Origin: Manihot esculenta
Lineage: Eukaryota > Streptophyta > Magnoliopsida > Malpighiales > Euphorbiaceae
Assembly (NCBI RefSeq): GCF_001659605.2
Contig: NC_035172.2
Location: 35,113,016 to 35,177,015 of the forward strand
Reading direction: 5' to 3'
DNA length: 64,000 nt
The notes under the pieces are model-generated. The model was given only the letters and a program-made list of their open reading frames with translations, did not search any database and had not been told where the DNA came from. Of this stretch, positions 46,057 to 58,732 are shown in pieces. The translations under genes and the position numbers were made by a program. The first letter of the stretch is position 1, and the number at the start of each line of letters is the position of its first letter.

Positions 46057-47428
46057 ATATATGTAAACATAATGAAGTGGGCTGATGTTGGAATTATTTA
46101 CAGGGCATGGGGAGAGGTGAATGAGTGTTTAAGCAGCAAAAGAAGTGGAGGAGATGATCATCATCTAGGGGTTTCTGCCATGAAAATGAAGAAGATCAAA
46201 GCAAGAAGAAAGGTAAGAGAACCTAGGTTTTGCTTCAAGACTATGAGCGATGTGGATGTGCTTGACGATGGTTACAAGTGGAGGAAGTACGGCCAGAAAG
46301 TGGTGAAGAACACACTGCATCCCAGGTGAGACGATCGAGTACCCATATATGATTTCAGATTCAAAAAATTTCTGCTTTTCATTTGGTTTTTGTCTAGCTT
46401 TTTCTTGCTCCCCAAACACATTCTTTATTATTCTCTCTCTCATTGTCATTATTATGCTCTTGTGTTATCATTATTGTTAGGCTTTTACAGGCTTGCTGCA
46501 GGAGATTTTGATTGATAAATCAATATATATAAATATATGAGTGTGTGTGAGAAAATTAATCATCATTTGATAATAAAAATAATTTCATTTAAGGAAGTGG
46601 CCAAAAAGAAGTAATTATTAGCTTTTAAAAGAGAAAATCACAATATAAGAAAAGAAAAGTAAAAGTATAAACAAGTTAGACAATATGATAAGGTAAAAAA
46701 AAAATAGTTCTTGATTGACCCATTTTCAAGATATCTATGGAGAAATATGTAAGATTTTAAAGAATTCATCAAGTTAAAAATTAGATAAGCAAGAAATATT
46801 TGTTAGATAGGAACCAGATTGGCGATATTCCATGGGCATCTATACCTTGTGCATGCAACAGATGTCTCTTTAATTATAGATATAGATTGTAATGAATATC
46901 TAGATTATGGTGTGGAGGAAAATTCTACTGCAATGATTTCTGCTTTTTGAATTTGCAAATCCTGCATAATCATATATATGAGTACGTTCCCTATTTGTTT
47001 TTGCATGCTTGCATGAATTTTCTTGTGAGCATGAGCTCAGAAGTGGACTCTATACACAGGCGTAGCTAAAGTCAAAAACATGAAAGATCCCTTCATACCC
47101 ACATGGATTTGACCACTTGACTACAGTTTTTTGGCAGTGGATTTAGCTGAATATATATAAAAGATCAAATAATTAATTAATTTCGTATAGAGAGAGTGAA
47201 TAATAATTTTTCTAGATAAATTAATTTTCTTATGATATATATATATATATATGCAGAAGCTATTATCGATGTACACAAGATAATTGTCGTGTGAAGAAGC
47301 GAGTTGAGAGGCTAGCCGAGGATCCAAGAATGGTGATAACAACCTATGAAGGGAGACATGTTCATTCTCCATCTCATGATCTTGAAGACTCACAAGCTAA
47401 TTCCCAGCTTAACAATTTCTTCTTCTAA
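45459..47428 (+). CDS. WRKY13: WRKY transcription factor, group IIc, WRKY13-like
   Basis: Three exons, 45459-45754, 46104-46325 and 47257-47428, with GT-AG introns, encode 229 residues. Exon 2 contains [38 protein letters not shown]; exon 3 completes the C2H2 zinc finger (C-X4-C ... HVH). The domain is split after Arg just before SYYRC, the usual intron position in group IIc. The N-terminal block [17 protein letters not shown], the LWAW at the first splice, and the C-terminal LNNFFF resemble Arabidopsis WRKY13 rather than WRKY12. It is a nuclear factor that binds W-boxes (TTGACC/T). Arabidopsis WRKY13 affects stem sclerenchyma development, lignification and flowering time; the same role here is inferred. 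A preceding ATG frame at 45417 is out of context. The start at 45459 gives the family-like N-terminus. Convergent with BRI1. Confidence 0.92.
45916..45983 (+). repeat. 24-bp tandem repeat x about 2.8 in WRKY13 intron 1
   Basis: The unit GATATGTTAAYGGTTCTTGC(CGTT) starts at 45916, 45940 and 45964. The first unit differs from the second by one base. Confidence 0.85.
46013..46053 (+). repeat. (CT)n microsatellite in WRKY13 intron 1
   Basis: About 20 perfect CT units lie about 50 bp before the exon 2 acceptor region. This is a likely length-variable marker and part of a long pyrimidine tract. Confidence 0.9.
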
Positions 47429-47860
47429 GCTCTACTTTCAATTCCTCCATCATCCTGTTGTTTGTTTATTTTGTCTCATGGAAAAATAAACCAATGTATT
47501 ATATAATCCTAGCAAATATTAGAATATAATCGTTGTATGTACAATATTTTTATTTTAATTATTGATTATTATGAGATTTGTGTAAATCTTATCGTAATTA
47601 ATAATTATAATATATTTGTTGTACATATAACGATTGTGCGTAAAATAATTAATGCAATTTTCTTTTTTGTGTAATTTCCTTGGTGCATAAATGAGATGGT
47701 TCTTGTTAATTAATAACTCTCTGTTTATAGATAGATGATATTTTTTACATGAGTTCTTTGTTTAGTATAATTTATTTTATATAAAAAAATTAAGAGAATT
47801 CTTTTAAAATAAAAATTTTTAAATTAAAAGGAATTAATTCTTTATTTCAAATAAAAAAAG
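47429..47860. other. WRKY13 3' UTR and downstream DNA
   Basis: AT-rich sequence follows the stop. AATAAA at about 47485 (GAAAAATAAACC) is a plausible polyadenylation signal. Confidence 0.5.
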
Positions 47861-48090
47861 AGAAAATTACTTTTTAGTCCATGAGGTTTAACGTAATTAA
47901 TACTTCTGTCCCTCTAGTTTGGCGACCAAACACTTAAGTTTCTCAATTTCTTTTCTGTCCAAATTCGTAGTCCTTCTGTCCAAAATAGCGGGATTTTTAG
48001 TGAGGGTTAATTTTGTATTGGATCGCAAAAATAGAGAAACATAAGTGTTAATTACGTTAAACCTCAGGGACTAAAAAATAATTTTCCCTA
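47861..48090. mobile_element. TIR MITE downstream of WRKY13
   Basis: About 230 bp has long terminal inverted repeats. The left end GAAAATTACTTTTTAGTCC(A)TGAGGTTTAACGTAATTAA pairs with the right end, whose complement reads GAAAATTATTTTTTAGTCCCTGAGG. It has no coding capacity. Such 'GGGACTAAAAAGTAATTTTC' elements are common in dicots. The TSD is not resolved in the AT-rich flanks. Confidence 0.75.
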
Positions 48091-49749
48091 AAAAATTATT
48101 AAACATAGAACAGCTCATTTCGTTTCTCTTCTTAGGAAATTCAATTTTATCATAAATTTATGATTTTTATTAATAATTTTCACTTAGAATTGCTAAAAAT
48201 ATAAATTTCACTTCATTAACATCCATGGACATGTAATTTAGTTGTGGGATTGTAAATTTGGGCCTAAAGTGGTCCACCAGAATCATAGGCCCAAAAAGTC
48301 TGGACCCAACACAAATTTAAAAATTAAAATTGTATCTATGAAAATTGGAAATTAATTTTAAATAATAACAATTTATGATTTGATTATTAAAATTAATTCA
48401 ATTAAAACTAAAACCATAATATTCCATTTAAAATAATTTACGTATTTAATATTTGAACCAATTTGAAAAATATTAATAAAAAGAGCCCAATGCAAATAAA
48501 ATAATAATAATTTTTAAAATATTAACTAAATTGAAATATTTTTTTTCAAAAAGTAGAATTTTAATTTAATGTATATAAATTTCTTTTTCTTTTGTAATCC
48601 GTTGATATTAGTATTTAGTAGTATTAAAAAATAATGTAAAAAATAGAGAAAAATCTAGAGCTGGCATGGGATGGCAACTGCATGGGTCCCACAGGAGACG
48701 GTGAAGAATGGTTAGAGAGTGAGGGTTTTTAAATTCAGTTAGGGATAAATCAAAATTAGCTGATTCATGATTTGGAATTCTCAAGGAAGATGTAGACCCC
48801 ACAGCTGGCTAAAATCTATTGTAATAGACAATGACGTGGCTGGCTGATTAAAGAGGGAAGAGTCCTCATCTCCTGCACACGTACGTAGTCTAACTTTATG
48901 GATTATGGTGATGATGACAGCAGTGTATGTGATCACCACCATGCCTTTCCATGTAACAACGACGGCTGCGTTCTCACTCTTATTATTATTAACATTTCTT
49001 TTTCTTTTTTCAAAATTATTTCCAATTTTTATTTCTATCTATTTGTTTAATTTTTGTTTAGAACTTAAAGGTAAGATCATACACCATAGAAATTTTGAAT
49101 TTATGTATTAATTAGAATTTTTTTAAAAAAAAACTAAAATTAAAATAATAGAAAATTTGGAAAATATAAAATTGTGATTGGCCCACATGTCACTCACCGT
49201 GCGTGTGTATAGTTGAAAGAAATGTTTAAAAGTGCATGAACCACAAACGTCTTAGCAACTTGGGCGTTAGATCCAATGGACTCGGTAGAGATTAGCTTCA
49301 ATGGAATTTTTAGTGTATAAAAATAATTAATTTTTAATTTTTAAATTTTATTAAAAAAATAATAAAGTAATGAATGATAATTAAGATCCCTCCTCTTTGA
49401 GAGAAAAACCACTTGTGTGTTTAGTGGAGCTTTAGCCTCAAAGCCTCTTCTGTGTTTGATGGTGTATAGTTTTACAGACCTGGTTTCTATTGGATTATTT
49501 TTTTTAGTTGTTTATATGGGCAGCACTTCGTTTCTCTAGCTCGGGTTGATGGTGCTGATTTTTCTTCCGATTATTGGAGACTTTGAGCCCATAAAACCTT
49601 GATGGAGGTGTGTTTTCAGGGTTATCCCTTCATCTCTATCTATTTAGGATTTCTACTTATTCCGTCTCTCTTATAACTATTATAAAAATTATATAAAATT
49701 TATTCTTTTATTAATAATATATATGAATAACCTTTAAATTTCTTATACT
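48091..49749. other. Intergenic DNA between WRKY13 and BRI1
   Basis: AT-rich with patches of balanced composition at 48650-48970, 49190-49290 and 49420-49640. No recognisable gene. Confidence 0.6.
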
Positions 49750-50290
49750 GAAATTGAACTTAAAAAAGAATATAGGTACAAAACTTATCGAGCCACATTC
49801 AAGTAAATCGGTTCAACATTACGTATTCTAACTCGATAGCGAGAAATAGACCGGACCGACTAATCGAGCCACATTCAAGTAAATCGGTTCAACATTACGT
49901 ATTCTAACTCGATAGCGAGAAATAGACCGGACCGACTATATGCGCAGGTTCACCGAGAGATAGTTTAGTTCGGTGACGTAATAAGAGATAAGAAAACACG
50001 CTCAGTCATCTCGCAGTCCCATCAACACGTATACTATGGAATTAAATGGCCGCCTAACAGATAGGTATATTAGTACATCTGTAGGTACGAATCTGAGTAA
50101 AAGAATAGATTACAGAGATAAAGATAATTAAGCGTCACTAAAAATAAAATAAAAAAATAAAGGATAAAAGACGTGATCCTCGTACGCTAAACTAACTCGT
50201 ACGTTGAAAATCCTATTTCATAGGCTGAAAATCCTATTTATTGAATATATAGGATTAAGAGTATTGCAAAGTTCAAGAAACACTCCAACT
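49750..50290 (+). mobile_element. Degraded Tat-like LTR (plus orientation) with an internal duplication
   Basis: Blocks GGAATTAAATGGCCGCC, GTACGAATCTG and TTAAGCGTCACTAAAAATAAAAT line up with solo LTR copy C (29138-29574) in the same order. Ends are not preserved well enough to define. It includes the 76-bp tandem duplication. Confidence 0.5.
49785..49936 (+). repeat. 76-bp tandem duplication
   Basis: Two almost identical units (49785-49860, 49861-49936), each with ATCGAGCCACATTCAAG and ending CCGGACCGAC. Near-identity of the two units suggests a more recent duplication than the surrounding LTR decay. Confidence 0.9.
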
Positions 50291-51099
50291 CTTGGAATTT
50301 AAGATCAAGGCTCACAACTCAAAACTTTTAAGAAAGTCTTTGAAATAACACCGAACAATCAGTGATGATCCTTCCTAGAAACACAAAAAAATCTATCACT
50401 TGTAGAAATTATAAGATCACCGCAAGCTTTTCCGATGAGCCACTCTAAAAACTGAGAAGAAGAAAAAAAAGAAAAGAAAAGAAAAAGAAACTCAATAACA
50501 AAAAATAACAGGAGAACATCCTTGAAATCAGCCATGTCTTAGCTTAAATAGTTCCTTAGAAAACCACAAAGTACCCAAGTAAAAAGAGTCTCCACCTAGG
50601 CATCACCAAATTACAAGGAGAAATCTAGCACTATAATAGTCTTATTTTCACATAGCTGTGGAGGTGCCTCTTCAACGCCTTCTGACACTCAGAAAGAAAT
50701 TCACAACAAGTCTTAAACTCAAATCCTAAAAGAATTTCGATGAAGCACTGAATATTCACAAACCAACACACACTATAAATAACCAAATCAGGAGATTTGG
50801 AAGTAATAACTTCCTATTAGTAAAATTCAAAACATAGCTTCCTCCGCCATGAAAGGTAGATGACGCCTAGAGAAAAATAAAACTGGGCGTAACTTGAGAA
50901 AAATAAGAAGAAGATGATTGCATATGAGAGTTTTTCTTCTTTCTAAAAAGCTAGAGAGAGACTAATATATATATACACATTCTCAAAACCATGTACCTTG
51001 ATTAAGACATCCACATGACAGGTTTGCTAAACATTAATTTCTTTGATCGGTGCATATATTAATACACTTTGGTTTCAACAAATTTAATCATTTAGCAAT
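50291..51099. other. Intergenic DNA, unidentified
   Basis: About 800 bp less AT-rich than its flanks, with short A/G-rich runs. No protein similarity is recognised on either strand. It may be the remains of an element bracketed by the Tat-like LTR pieces at 49750 and 51105, but those are in opposite orientation. Confidence 0.4.
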
Positions 51100-51290
51100 A
51101 TTCTGTTCCGATATCAAGAAAAAAATAGAGTTTTATAGAGTGTATAAACTTAGTATGAAGGGTTATATATTCTCTTTTTTCATATTCTATAGTGATACAT
51201 AACTGTCGCTATATTACCAGTGTCACCTATTTTTATCACACGTATTTGAATATACATGTATTTAAAATAAAAAAAATACCCATTATGATA
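51100..51290 (-). mobile_element. Tat-like LTR fragment
   Basis: The sequence from GATATCAAGAAAAAAATAG through TATAGTGATACATAAC resembles the start of the LTR at 41965 (TGATATCC...TATAGTGATACATAATCG). It is truncated. Confidence 0.5.
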
Positions 51291-52240
51291 TGGTGGATTT
51301 AAATTATTTAGAAGCTTGAAGAGCAGCCAAAGAGGCAACAAATTTCATAGTTAGAAAAGAAATAATGAAGTGAATGGGGAAGAGCACGTGCAATGCACAT
51401 CATACACGGCAAAAGACAAATGTAATTGATTGATTTTTTCAAAAAGAAAAAAGGTAAAAAAAATGATAAAATAATTTATAAGGTAACTTCCTTCAGGCAT
51501 ATTGCTAATTATTTTAATTATTATTATTATTATAAATGTGTAGGGTTTATAATGATGAGATTGGGAATTGATTACAGATTTTGACCATTGCCTTTGATGT
51601 GAATAATAAGGAAAGAAAGGCTAATGGGGGTTGGGCAAGTGGTCCTATTAGCTACAATCATTTTGGCATCCAATATCCCTCATGCTTGGCCCCTGCCCTC
51701 TGATGTTTTCTTTTCTTTTCTTTTTTCCTTTTAACATGTGCCACGTGTGCATTTTTTTTAATTATTGCCCTTTTTTCTGAAAAAAAAATGATAATATATT
51801 GGCCTTTCATAGATGACAAAATTGAAAAATCTGGAATGTGCTCAAATTTTTATGTAATTGAGCTTAAAGGTTCCTATAGAAGATATTAAATAAAATTTAA
51901 TGAAGAGAGGAGACAACTCGATAATTGAAAATAAGTATGTATATCTCAATTTTTTAAAATTAAAATTTTATTTAATTTAATAAAATAATGAATAATTAGT
52001 AGAAGCTTAAAGAAAAATTCCATTTTATGTAATTAAAATATAAAGATTTCTTTTATTGCACCCAAAAGAAAATTGAAGAACACAAGAAAAGGCAAAAGAT
52101 GATGACAGGCACAAGTAAAAGAATAGAAAGATGAGCATTGAGTAGAAATGAAAAAGGAGAATTGATGTATTGGTTAAAGTTGCAGAAATATAGGGACTCT
52201 TTTCGACATTACCATAATTCTCAAACAGAAACAAAAGCTG
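51291..52240. other. Intergenic DNA downstream of BRI1
   Basis: AT-rich with no recognised gene. The BRI1 3' UTR probably ends somewhere in 52240-52450. Confidence 0.5.
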
Positions 52241-52666
52241 CGAGAGAGAGAGAGAGAGGCAGCCTCAGAAAGGACCAGAAGACTCCACTTGGTCACCATC
52301 ATTGAGCTCACAGCAGCAGCAGCAGTTCTTCATCTTCTTGCTTTCATGATTTTTATATAAACTGAATCCCAAAAAAAAAAACTAAGGACCGAAAAGATTA
52401 TAACACTGAAAACTGTATATTTACACATTTATAACAAAGTTAAAACAAGCTTGTTTATGTATAAAATAACAAGAAGTTTGCAGGAAGGCTAACATTATAC
52501 ATACATTGAATGGTAGAGAGATACAAAGACAAGTTGCCATTTTCGAGTGGGAAGATAAGTGGGAAAATTTCATGGCAGCAGAATCAATCATCCTCACTTT
52601 CTTTCTTCTTTTCTTTCAAAGAATTCACTGGAAAATTTTCATTCAGCTTGTTCTTTTTATTACCTG
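52240..52666 (-). other. Probable BRI1 3' UTR
   Basis: Sequence after the BRI1 stop contains a CT/GA repeat near 52240-52257 and a CAG run (52312-52324). The transcript end is not defined. A plus-strand open frame at 52506-52799 is an overlap shadow. Confidence 0.4.
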
Positions 52667-55600
52667 CTACTTGCCTGGTTCAGGGTCTTCTTTTATGCTC
52701 ATCTCTACCATTTGGAAGCCTGCGTCTTCGGTAGCAATGGTGGATTGTGAGTCGAGGCCTGACCCTGCTTGTATTTCTTTGAACATTGCCATAACTTGAA
52801 TCATCGTCGGTCGTCTCCATGGTCGATCATCCAAACAAGCACAAGCCACATCTAAGTGTCGTAAAAGCTCAATCTTTAGATTTGGATCTTCTTTCACAAG
52901 TTCTGGGTCAAAAACGTCTGTTATTTTCAATTTTGCATGCTGTTTAACCCACCCCACAAGATTGTTGTCGCCGAAATCAGCTGAATCTGTTGGCCTTTTT
53001 CCCGTTAGCAACTCAAGCAAAACTACACCATAGCTATAAACATCACCTTTTGTAGAACATCTAAAGCTCTGATAATATTCAGGAGGAACATAGCCTGGTG
53101 TTCCTGCTAATGTGCTAACACTCAGATGCGTATCGACCGCATTCATGAGCCTCGCCATTCCAAAATCAGACACTCTGGCCTCCAAGTTCTCGTCAAGCAA
53201 CACATTACTTGATTTCATGTCCCTGTGAATGATATGTGGTATGCAGTTGTGATGAAGAAAAGCTAATCCTCTAGCAGCTCCAATGGCAATCTTTCTCCTG
53301 GCAGCCCAGTTCAACTTGATTCCAGCTTTCTTCTGGTCATGAAGAACATCGTCTAAGCTTCCATACTTCATGTACTCGTACACCAATAGCCGCTCTTCTC
53401 CAACTTTGCAGTATCCGAGAAGTGGAACGAGGTTTCGGTGCTTGATCTTCCCAATGGTTTCCATTTCTGCAGTGAATTCTCTATCACCTTGTCCACTGAT
53501 GTGTATCAATTTCTTGATGGCTACAATGTTTCCATCTTTCAGTTGAGCCTTGTATACATCACCAAAACCTCCAGAGCCTATAAGGCTGTCATTGTGGAAG
53601 CCGTTTGTAGCTTCAAGAAGATCTGCAAATGTGAGCTTCCGCAATGGCTTCTCAAAGGTCGCAAGGTTAATGCTCAATGCTTCTCGTGCTCCGGTGAGCT
53701 TCCAGCTAGTATTTGCTGTTCCTGAGTGTGAATGATTGTCGATGTAGACGACGTCGAGAACTGAATCTTTCTTTTTCTTTCTCTTCTTCGCCTCTAGAAC
53801 AACTATAATCAAAGCAAAGACGCAGAAAAGAGAGAACAACAATCCCATTGCCACACTCCCTGCTAGAGATGCTTGTTTCCTATGTGACTTCTGATGCCGA
53901 GAATTTGCGCTTGTGCTCGGTCCTGATCCACATTTAGGAAGCGGGATCCCGCAGAGGCCTGAATTGTTAGCAAAGCTGGCAGCTTGGAATGTTTCAAATT
54001 GACCCATTTCAGGAATCATTCCGGTGAGATTATTGTTGGACATATCAATCTCATTAAGCAATGAAAGCCGGGTCAAGGACTGAGGAATCATCCCTGTCAA
54101 AGAATTGTTTGAGAGATTAAGAATGTTAAGGCCATCCAAGTTTCCAAGCTCTTCAGGAATGTCGCCAGAAATATTATTGTGGCCCAAATTCAAGATATAA
54201 AGATACGCCATGGTCCCAATCTCCTTTGGAATGCTGCCGGACAATAAGTTGTATGAAAGATCAAGAAAGATCATTGAACCATTATCATTGAATGTGGGCT
54301 GTGTGTGACCTCCATATACTCTGGTGAAATTACAGGGGTCCCTAGTGGAGATTCTATCCAAATTTTCCGGCCTAATTCCAGCAAACTCTAGCAAATTGCC
54401 TTCTCCATGGCAACGTTCACTCTTCTTATTCTTAAGATACACAAATCTCTTTCCGGTGATAAAATTTACAGCAACTTTGCCAGACTGTTTGAATAGCTCA
54501 GGTGGTATTGTGCCATTCAAGAGATTAGTATTAAGATCCAACCAAATCAAGCTACCACAATCGCCAAGCTCAGGTGGAATTCTTCCATAAAACGAGTTGT
54601 TGCTTAGTTTAAGAATTGCAAGACTTGAAAGCTGTCCAATTGATGCTGGAATCTCACCAGTCAACTGATTGTTAGACAATGAGACCCAGTTCAGCTTTGA
54701 ACAGTTACTTATAGTAGAAGGAAGAACTCCTGTCAACTCATTGAAGTCTAAAATCAAAGTCTCAAGTGTCTGTATGTTCATTATCTCCGGCGGGATGTCT
54801 CCCCGGAGCTGATTGAACCATAGCTTCAAATCACGAAGCTTAGGGAGGGAACCCAAGCTGGGAGGAATTGTACCCGTAAGGTAATTGAAGCTCAAATGAA
54901 GTGAAGTGAGTTGAGAACAGTTGCTCAGACTTGCAGGAATAGACCCAGTAAACAAATTGTTCTGAAGGAACAGTTCTTTCAAGTTGTTGTTTGGATCTTG
55001 ACACAAACCAGCAGGAATTGGACCAGATAAATTGTTAGAACTCAGATCTAAGGACTCCAAACTGCTGAGCTTTGACAAAGAATCAGGCAACCCACCACTG
55101 AAAACGTTATATGAAAAATCAAGATGCTTCAAGCTACTCATCTTCAAGAGAGTATCAACCGGCAATTCACCAGTGAAGTTGTTGCTAGATATATCAAAAT
55201 ATTCCAGTGAAGTGCAAGCAGCAAAACTACCAGGGAAAAAACCAGTAAGATTATTTGAAGAAAGATCAAGCTCAACAAGACCTGGACAAGCTTCAATGAG
55301 ATGAAAAGGAATCCGCCCTTGAAAATGGTTTCCACCAAGGTAAATAAACTGCAACTTCCCAGTTGGAAGCAAGGGAATCGGACCCAACAACTGGTTGCTG
55401 GACACATTCAAGAAACTGAGCTTAGCACAACCACCAATTGCATGAGAAAGATCACCATAAAACTTATTAGAAGAGATATCCAGATGCTCCAGAGCCAAAC
55501 AATCACCAAATGAGGGAACGCTCACAGAGAAATTATTTAAAGAAACATCAAGAAACTGTAGATTCTTGCAATAAGAAACATCAATATCTCCACTAACTTT

Positions 55601-56254
55601 ATTTCCCTTCAAAGAAAAGTACTGCAACTCATTGCAGCCTCCAGATAAAATGAATGGCACCACGTTCGAACCTGAAATCTTATTGAAAGAAAGATCAAGA
55701 GACTCTAAGCTGAGCCTTAACCCATTTGATTTATCTTTGACAGAAAAATCAAAGGAGTTGGTAGAAAGATTCAAGTATTTCAAGGATGCACAAGAACCTA
55801 AACCAGCTATATCAGAGATAGGACCTGATAGACCATTTTGGGATAGATCTAAGTTGCTCAAAGCTGAGCTGCACTTAGATCCAGAAGGGAAAGAAATAGA
55901 ACCAGAAATGTTGGTTGATTTCAAAGAAAGGCTCTCAAGCTTGTCAAGACTCAAAAGAAATGCAGCCACAGCGCGAAAATCAGTGCTTAAAAGAATGGAA
56001 GAGAGGTCTAGAGAGGAGACTCTGTTTGTTTCTTGGCATTTTACACCAGAAAACGTACATGGATTTTGGTTAGGGAGCCAGGTTGGCAGCTCATCAGGGT
56101 TGGCTAGAGCGTTCTTGAAGTTGATAAGATTCTGGCCATCTTTGTTTGTGGAGCTAAAAGGTGATGCTACAACTGGTGAAGCTTGTAGCTGCAGTTGCAG
56201 TTGAAGAGAGAGAAAGGTGAAAGAAATAAGCAAAAGAGAGAAGTGGGGTTTCAT
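52667..56254 (-). CDS. BRI1: Brassinosteroid receptor kinase BRI1
   Basis: An intact single-exon gene of 1,195 residues, close to the 1,196 of Arabidopsis BRI1. It starts with a signal peptide ([17 protein letters not shown]...). A paired-cysteine cap ([12 protein letters not shown]) is followed by about 25 leucine-rich repeats, many with N-glycosylation sequons, interrupted by the island domain (about 590-660, with [20 protein letters not shown] and [12 protein letters not shown]) that binds brassinolide together with neighbouring LRRs. One membrane span lies at about 797-820, followed by a basic stop-transfer stretch. The Ser/Thr kinase (about 880-1155) has [11 protein letters not shown], the VAIKK lysine, HRDMKSSN and DFGMAR, so it looks catalytically competent. 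The C-terminal tail is short. At the plasma membrane BRI1 pairs with BAK1/SERK co-receptors and signals through BSKs and BIN2 to BZR1/BES1. No break was seen. Confidence 0.98.
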   Translation of the reverse strand: MKPHFSLLLISFTFLSLQLQLQLQASPVVASPFSSTNKDGQNLINFKNALANPDELPTWLPNQNPCTFSGVKCQETNRVSSLDLSSILLSTDFRAVAAFLLSLDKLESLSLKSTNISGSISFPSGSKCSSALSNLDLSQNGLSGPISDIAGLGSCASLKYLNLSTNSFDFSVKDKSNGLRLSLESLDLSFNKISGSNVVPFILSGGCNELQYFSLKGNKVSGDIDVSYCKNLQFLDVSLNNFSVSVPSFGDCLALEHLDISSNKFYGDLSHAIGGCAKLSFLNVSSNQLLGPIPLLPTGKLQFIYLGGNHFQGRIPFHLIEACPGLVELDLSSNNLTGFFPGSFAACTSLEYFDISSNNFTGELPVDTLLKMSSLKHLDFSYNVFSGGLPDSLSKLSSLESLDLSSNNLSGPIPAGLCQDPNNNLKELFLQNNLFTGSIPASLSNCSQLTSLHLSFNYLTGTIPPSLGSLPKLRDLKLWFNQLRGDIPPEIMNIQTLETLILDFNELTGVLPSTISNCSKLNWVSLSNNQLTGEIPASIGQLSSLAILKLSNNSFYGRIPPELGDCGSLIWLDLNTNLLNGTIPPELFKQSGKVAVNFITGKRFVYLKNKKSERCHGEGNLLEFAGIRPENLDRISTRDPCNFTRVYGGHTQPTFNDNGSMIFLDLSYNLLSGSIPKEIGTMAYLYILNLGHNNISGDIPEELGNLDGLNILNLSNNSLTGMIPQSLTRLSLLNEIDMSNNNLTGMIPEMGQFETFQAASFANNSGLCGIPLPKCGSGPSTSANSRHQKSHRKQASLAGSVAMGLLFSLFCVFALIIVVLEAKKRKKKKDSVLDVVYIDNHSHSGTANTSWKLTGAREALSINLATFEKPLRKLTFADLLEATNGFHNDSLIGSGGFGDVYKAQLKDGNIVAIKKLIHISGQGDREFTAEMETIGKIKHRNLVPLLGYCKVGEERLLVYEYMKYGSLDDVLHDQKKAGIKLNWAARRKIAIGAARGLAFLHHNCIPHIIHRDMKSSNVLLDENLEARVSDFGMARLMNAVDTHLSVSTLAGTPGYVPPEYYQSFRCSTKGDVYSYGVVLLELLTGKRPTDSADFGDNNLVGWVKQHAKLKITDVFDPELVKEDPNLKIELLRHLDVACACLDDRPWRRPTMIQVMAMFKEIQAGSGLDSQSTIATEDAGFQMVEMSIKEDPEPGK

Positions 56255-56480
56255 TTTCTCTTAGTGGGTATTCAAAAACAAGAGAGAAACAGTGTTCAGG
56301 GCTTCAGAGACGCCATTAGAAGAAGAGCTCTAAGCTCTGTGGAGTCTGGTTTTTGAGAGAGAAAGTTTGCTTTTTTATTATCATTGTTTCTTTCACTTCA
56401 AAATAGAGAAGAAGAAGGAGAAGGAGAAGAAGAAGAAGTTAGTCAAAAGACAGAGCAAGGGAGATGAGAAGGGTATTTAT
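56255..56480 (-). other. BRI1 5' UTR and proximal promoter
   Basis: CT-rich on the gene strand, with a GAA/GGA run on the plus strand at 56404-56439. Long pyrimidine leaders are common in plant receptor kinase genes. No TATA box could be set with confidence. Confidence 0.5.
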
Positions 56481-57890
56481 CAAGTGGGGGAATGGACACA
56501 GCTGTTCCTCACATGGCATGTATCTCAATTTATTTCTCTCTTAAACACCATTCTTAAACATTGATTTCTGTCTGTAATCTAAAACTAATCCCTAATTTTC
56601 TCTCTTAATTAATCATCTCTTGTCTCTCTCTAAACATGGAGATTAGGGCACATTAGCCGTTTTAATCACTTCCCAAAAATAAAGAAAAGAAAAGAAAAGT
56701 GGGTTTCTCTCCAATGTTAAAATTATATCTCTTTGTCTCTCTAGCTTTTGCAATTGTACGTGTGATCAAGGATTGAACCATCACTATCAATTTAATGGAA
56801 GAGAGAGAGATTCTCAATTTTGATCTCTAAAAAGTTAATTAATTTATTAATTAAATTAAATTAAAAAATAAAACCCATCTCTTTGTTCACGAGGATTAAT
56901 CAAAGTGGGTTTGGCATTTATATGCATGCATTAGCATTTACCCTTCTTTTGACATGTATAGCACTCCTTTGCTTGCATTGGAAAAGTTGAAGGAGGTAAA
57001 GTTATTATTAATTTATAAAAAAAAATTATTAATTATAAAAAATATTATAATAAAATTTTAAAAACTTATGATTAATTAATGAATTTATTATTATTGTAAC
57101 AAAAAAGGAAGCAAGAAAAGCCACCCTCATCTCCACCATGTGTTCACCATCTACTTCTGTTCACTATCTCCTCATAATTTGTGCATTTTGATTTTTATTA
57201 TTATTTAAAAAAATAAATAAATTTAAATAATTTGGCTTCCTTTCCAATCCTTAATAATGAATTATAATGATCTTTTTTAATATCTTTAGGGTCCTACCAC
57301 TATAATAATAACATTCAACTTTAAATGCAACTTCATTTTATCACACACGTGTGGTTCCAAAAATTTCCCCATTTTCCCTTCCAAAAGTTTTGAGGGAAAA
57401 TCCAATTCCTTTATAAACTTCCTTTCTCTTAAGATTAATTTAGATTTTAAAAGTTGAATCGTAATTACATTCTCGAATATAATCCGATAATAAATTTATT
57501 TGAGTAAATTTAAGAGATTTTTTACTCTGCTTTTTTAATCTCTAATTCCCATTTCAAACAAAAAAAATCAATCTTAATTATTATTATTATTAAGTTATTA
57601 TTAAAAATAATGATTAAAATCAACAAAAAATAGTAATTATTATTTTAATTTTTATTTTAAATTAATTGGTCAATATACATTTACTTTTTATTGTTCAATT
57701 TACTTTATAGAGTTATAATTTTTTTTAATCCGAGAGAGTTATAAATTCAACATATAAAAATAAATTTTAAGTTTTTATTAAATATTTATATTGAGATGTA
57801 CATTATTAATTCAAATTTAATTATATAAATTTAAAAATAATATTTTATTTAATAATTATTAGCACCATTTTTATATGAAAGTGTAAATTT
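56481..57890. other. BRI1 upstream intergenic DNA
   Basis: AT-rich, with CT-rich patches up to about 56820 that may be distal promoter. No gene is recognised. Confidence 0.6.
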
Positions 57891-58100
57891 TTAATACTCC
57901 CTCTATTTATTTGATAATTTTTATCTATTTTACGTATAATAAAAAATATTAAATTTTATTAAATATTACAAAATATTTTGATATATTTTTAAAAAATAAA
58001 ATAAAATAAAATAGAATTAATTTATATATTATTATAATATAAAAAATAAAATAAACAATAATTTTAGAATAATAAAAAATTAAAATAAATAAAAATTATG
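57891..58100. mobile_element. Possible Stowaway-like MITE
   Basis: The left end TACTCCCTCTATTTATTTGATAATTTTTATC recalls the TACTCCCTCCGT start of Stowaway MITEs. The complement of the right part (CATAATTTTTATTTATTTTA) matches it loosely. In such AT-rich sequence this is weak. Confidence 0.35.
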
Positions 58101-58732
58101 AAAAAGAATGAATATTAATTTGCATTATTTTAAGTTTTCCAATTTACCTTCTTAGCTCATTCTATAGTTAATTTATTACATTTCTATATCAAAGCATTTA
58201 AAACTCCACATTTGAATATAACACAAAACTAACTAAATAAATATATTGGTTAAAAATATTAAATATTAAAATATATATTATTATAATAAATAAATAAATA
58301 AATAATATTTTAAAAAAATAGATAAAAATTATGAGAGAGATATATTTATAGACTATTAGCTTGGTATTAAAATTCAAAGATTCTACATCAATTGCTAGCT
58401 GATTTTGTAGAGCTTACTATGCAGTTGAGCAAATTTGGTCTATATATGTGGCGTTTTTTCTTCCAATAGTTTGCAATCTCTTATCACAATACATTGTCAA
58501 AATTAGTTAGATAAATGGATTTTTCACTAAGTTATGAAGCATCCTTCCTCCAAAGACCATAACATGCCATTTAATTTCTCTTTCATTCAATTTGATGACC
58601 GTCCAATTTTTAACACCCGAATTAAAATTAAATTTTTTAAAAAAAGTATGTTTAAAACTCAATAGAATCCATTAAAAAGACTAATCTATCAACGCGTTAT
58701 CTCGTCTGCGACAATGCCATGGCCCTTCAGTA
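58101..58732. other. AT-rich intergenic DNA
   Basis: No gene is recognised. A second piece resembling the MITE end (GATAAAAATTATGAGAG) lies near 58320. Confidence 0.5.

Noticed and set aside
52506..56204. Plus-strand frames opposite BRI1 (52506-52799, 53438-53725, 55632-56204 and others)
   Set aside because: They are antisense shadows of the intact BRI1 coding sequence.
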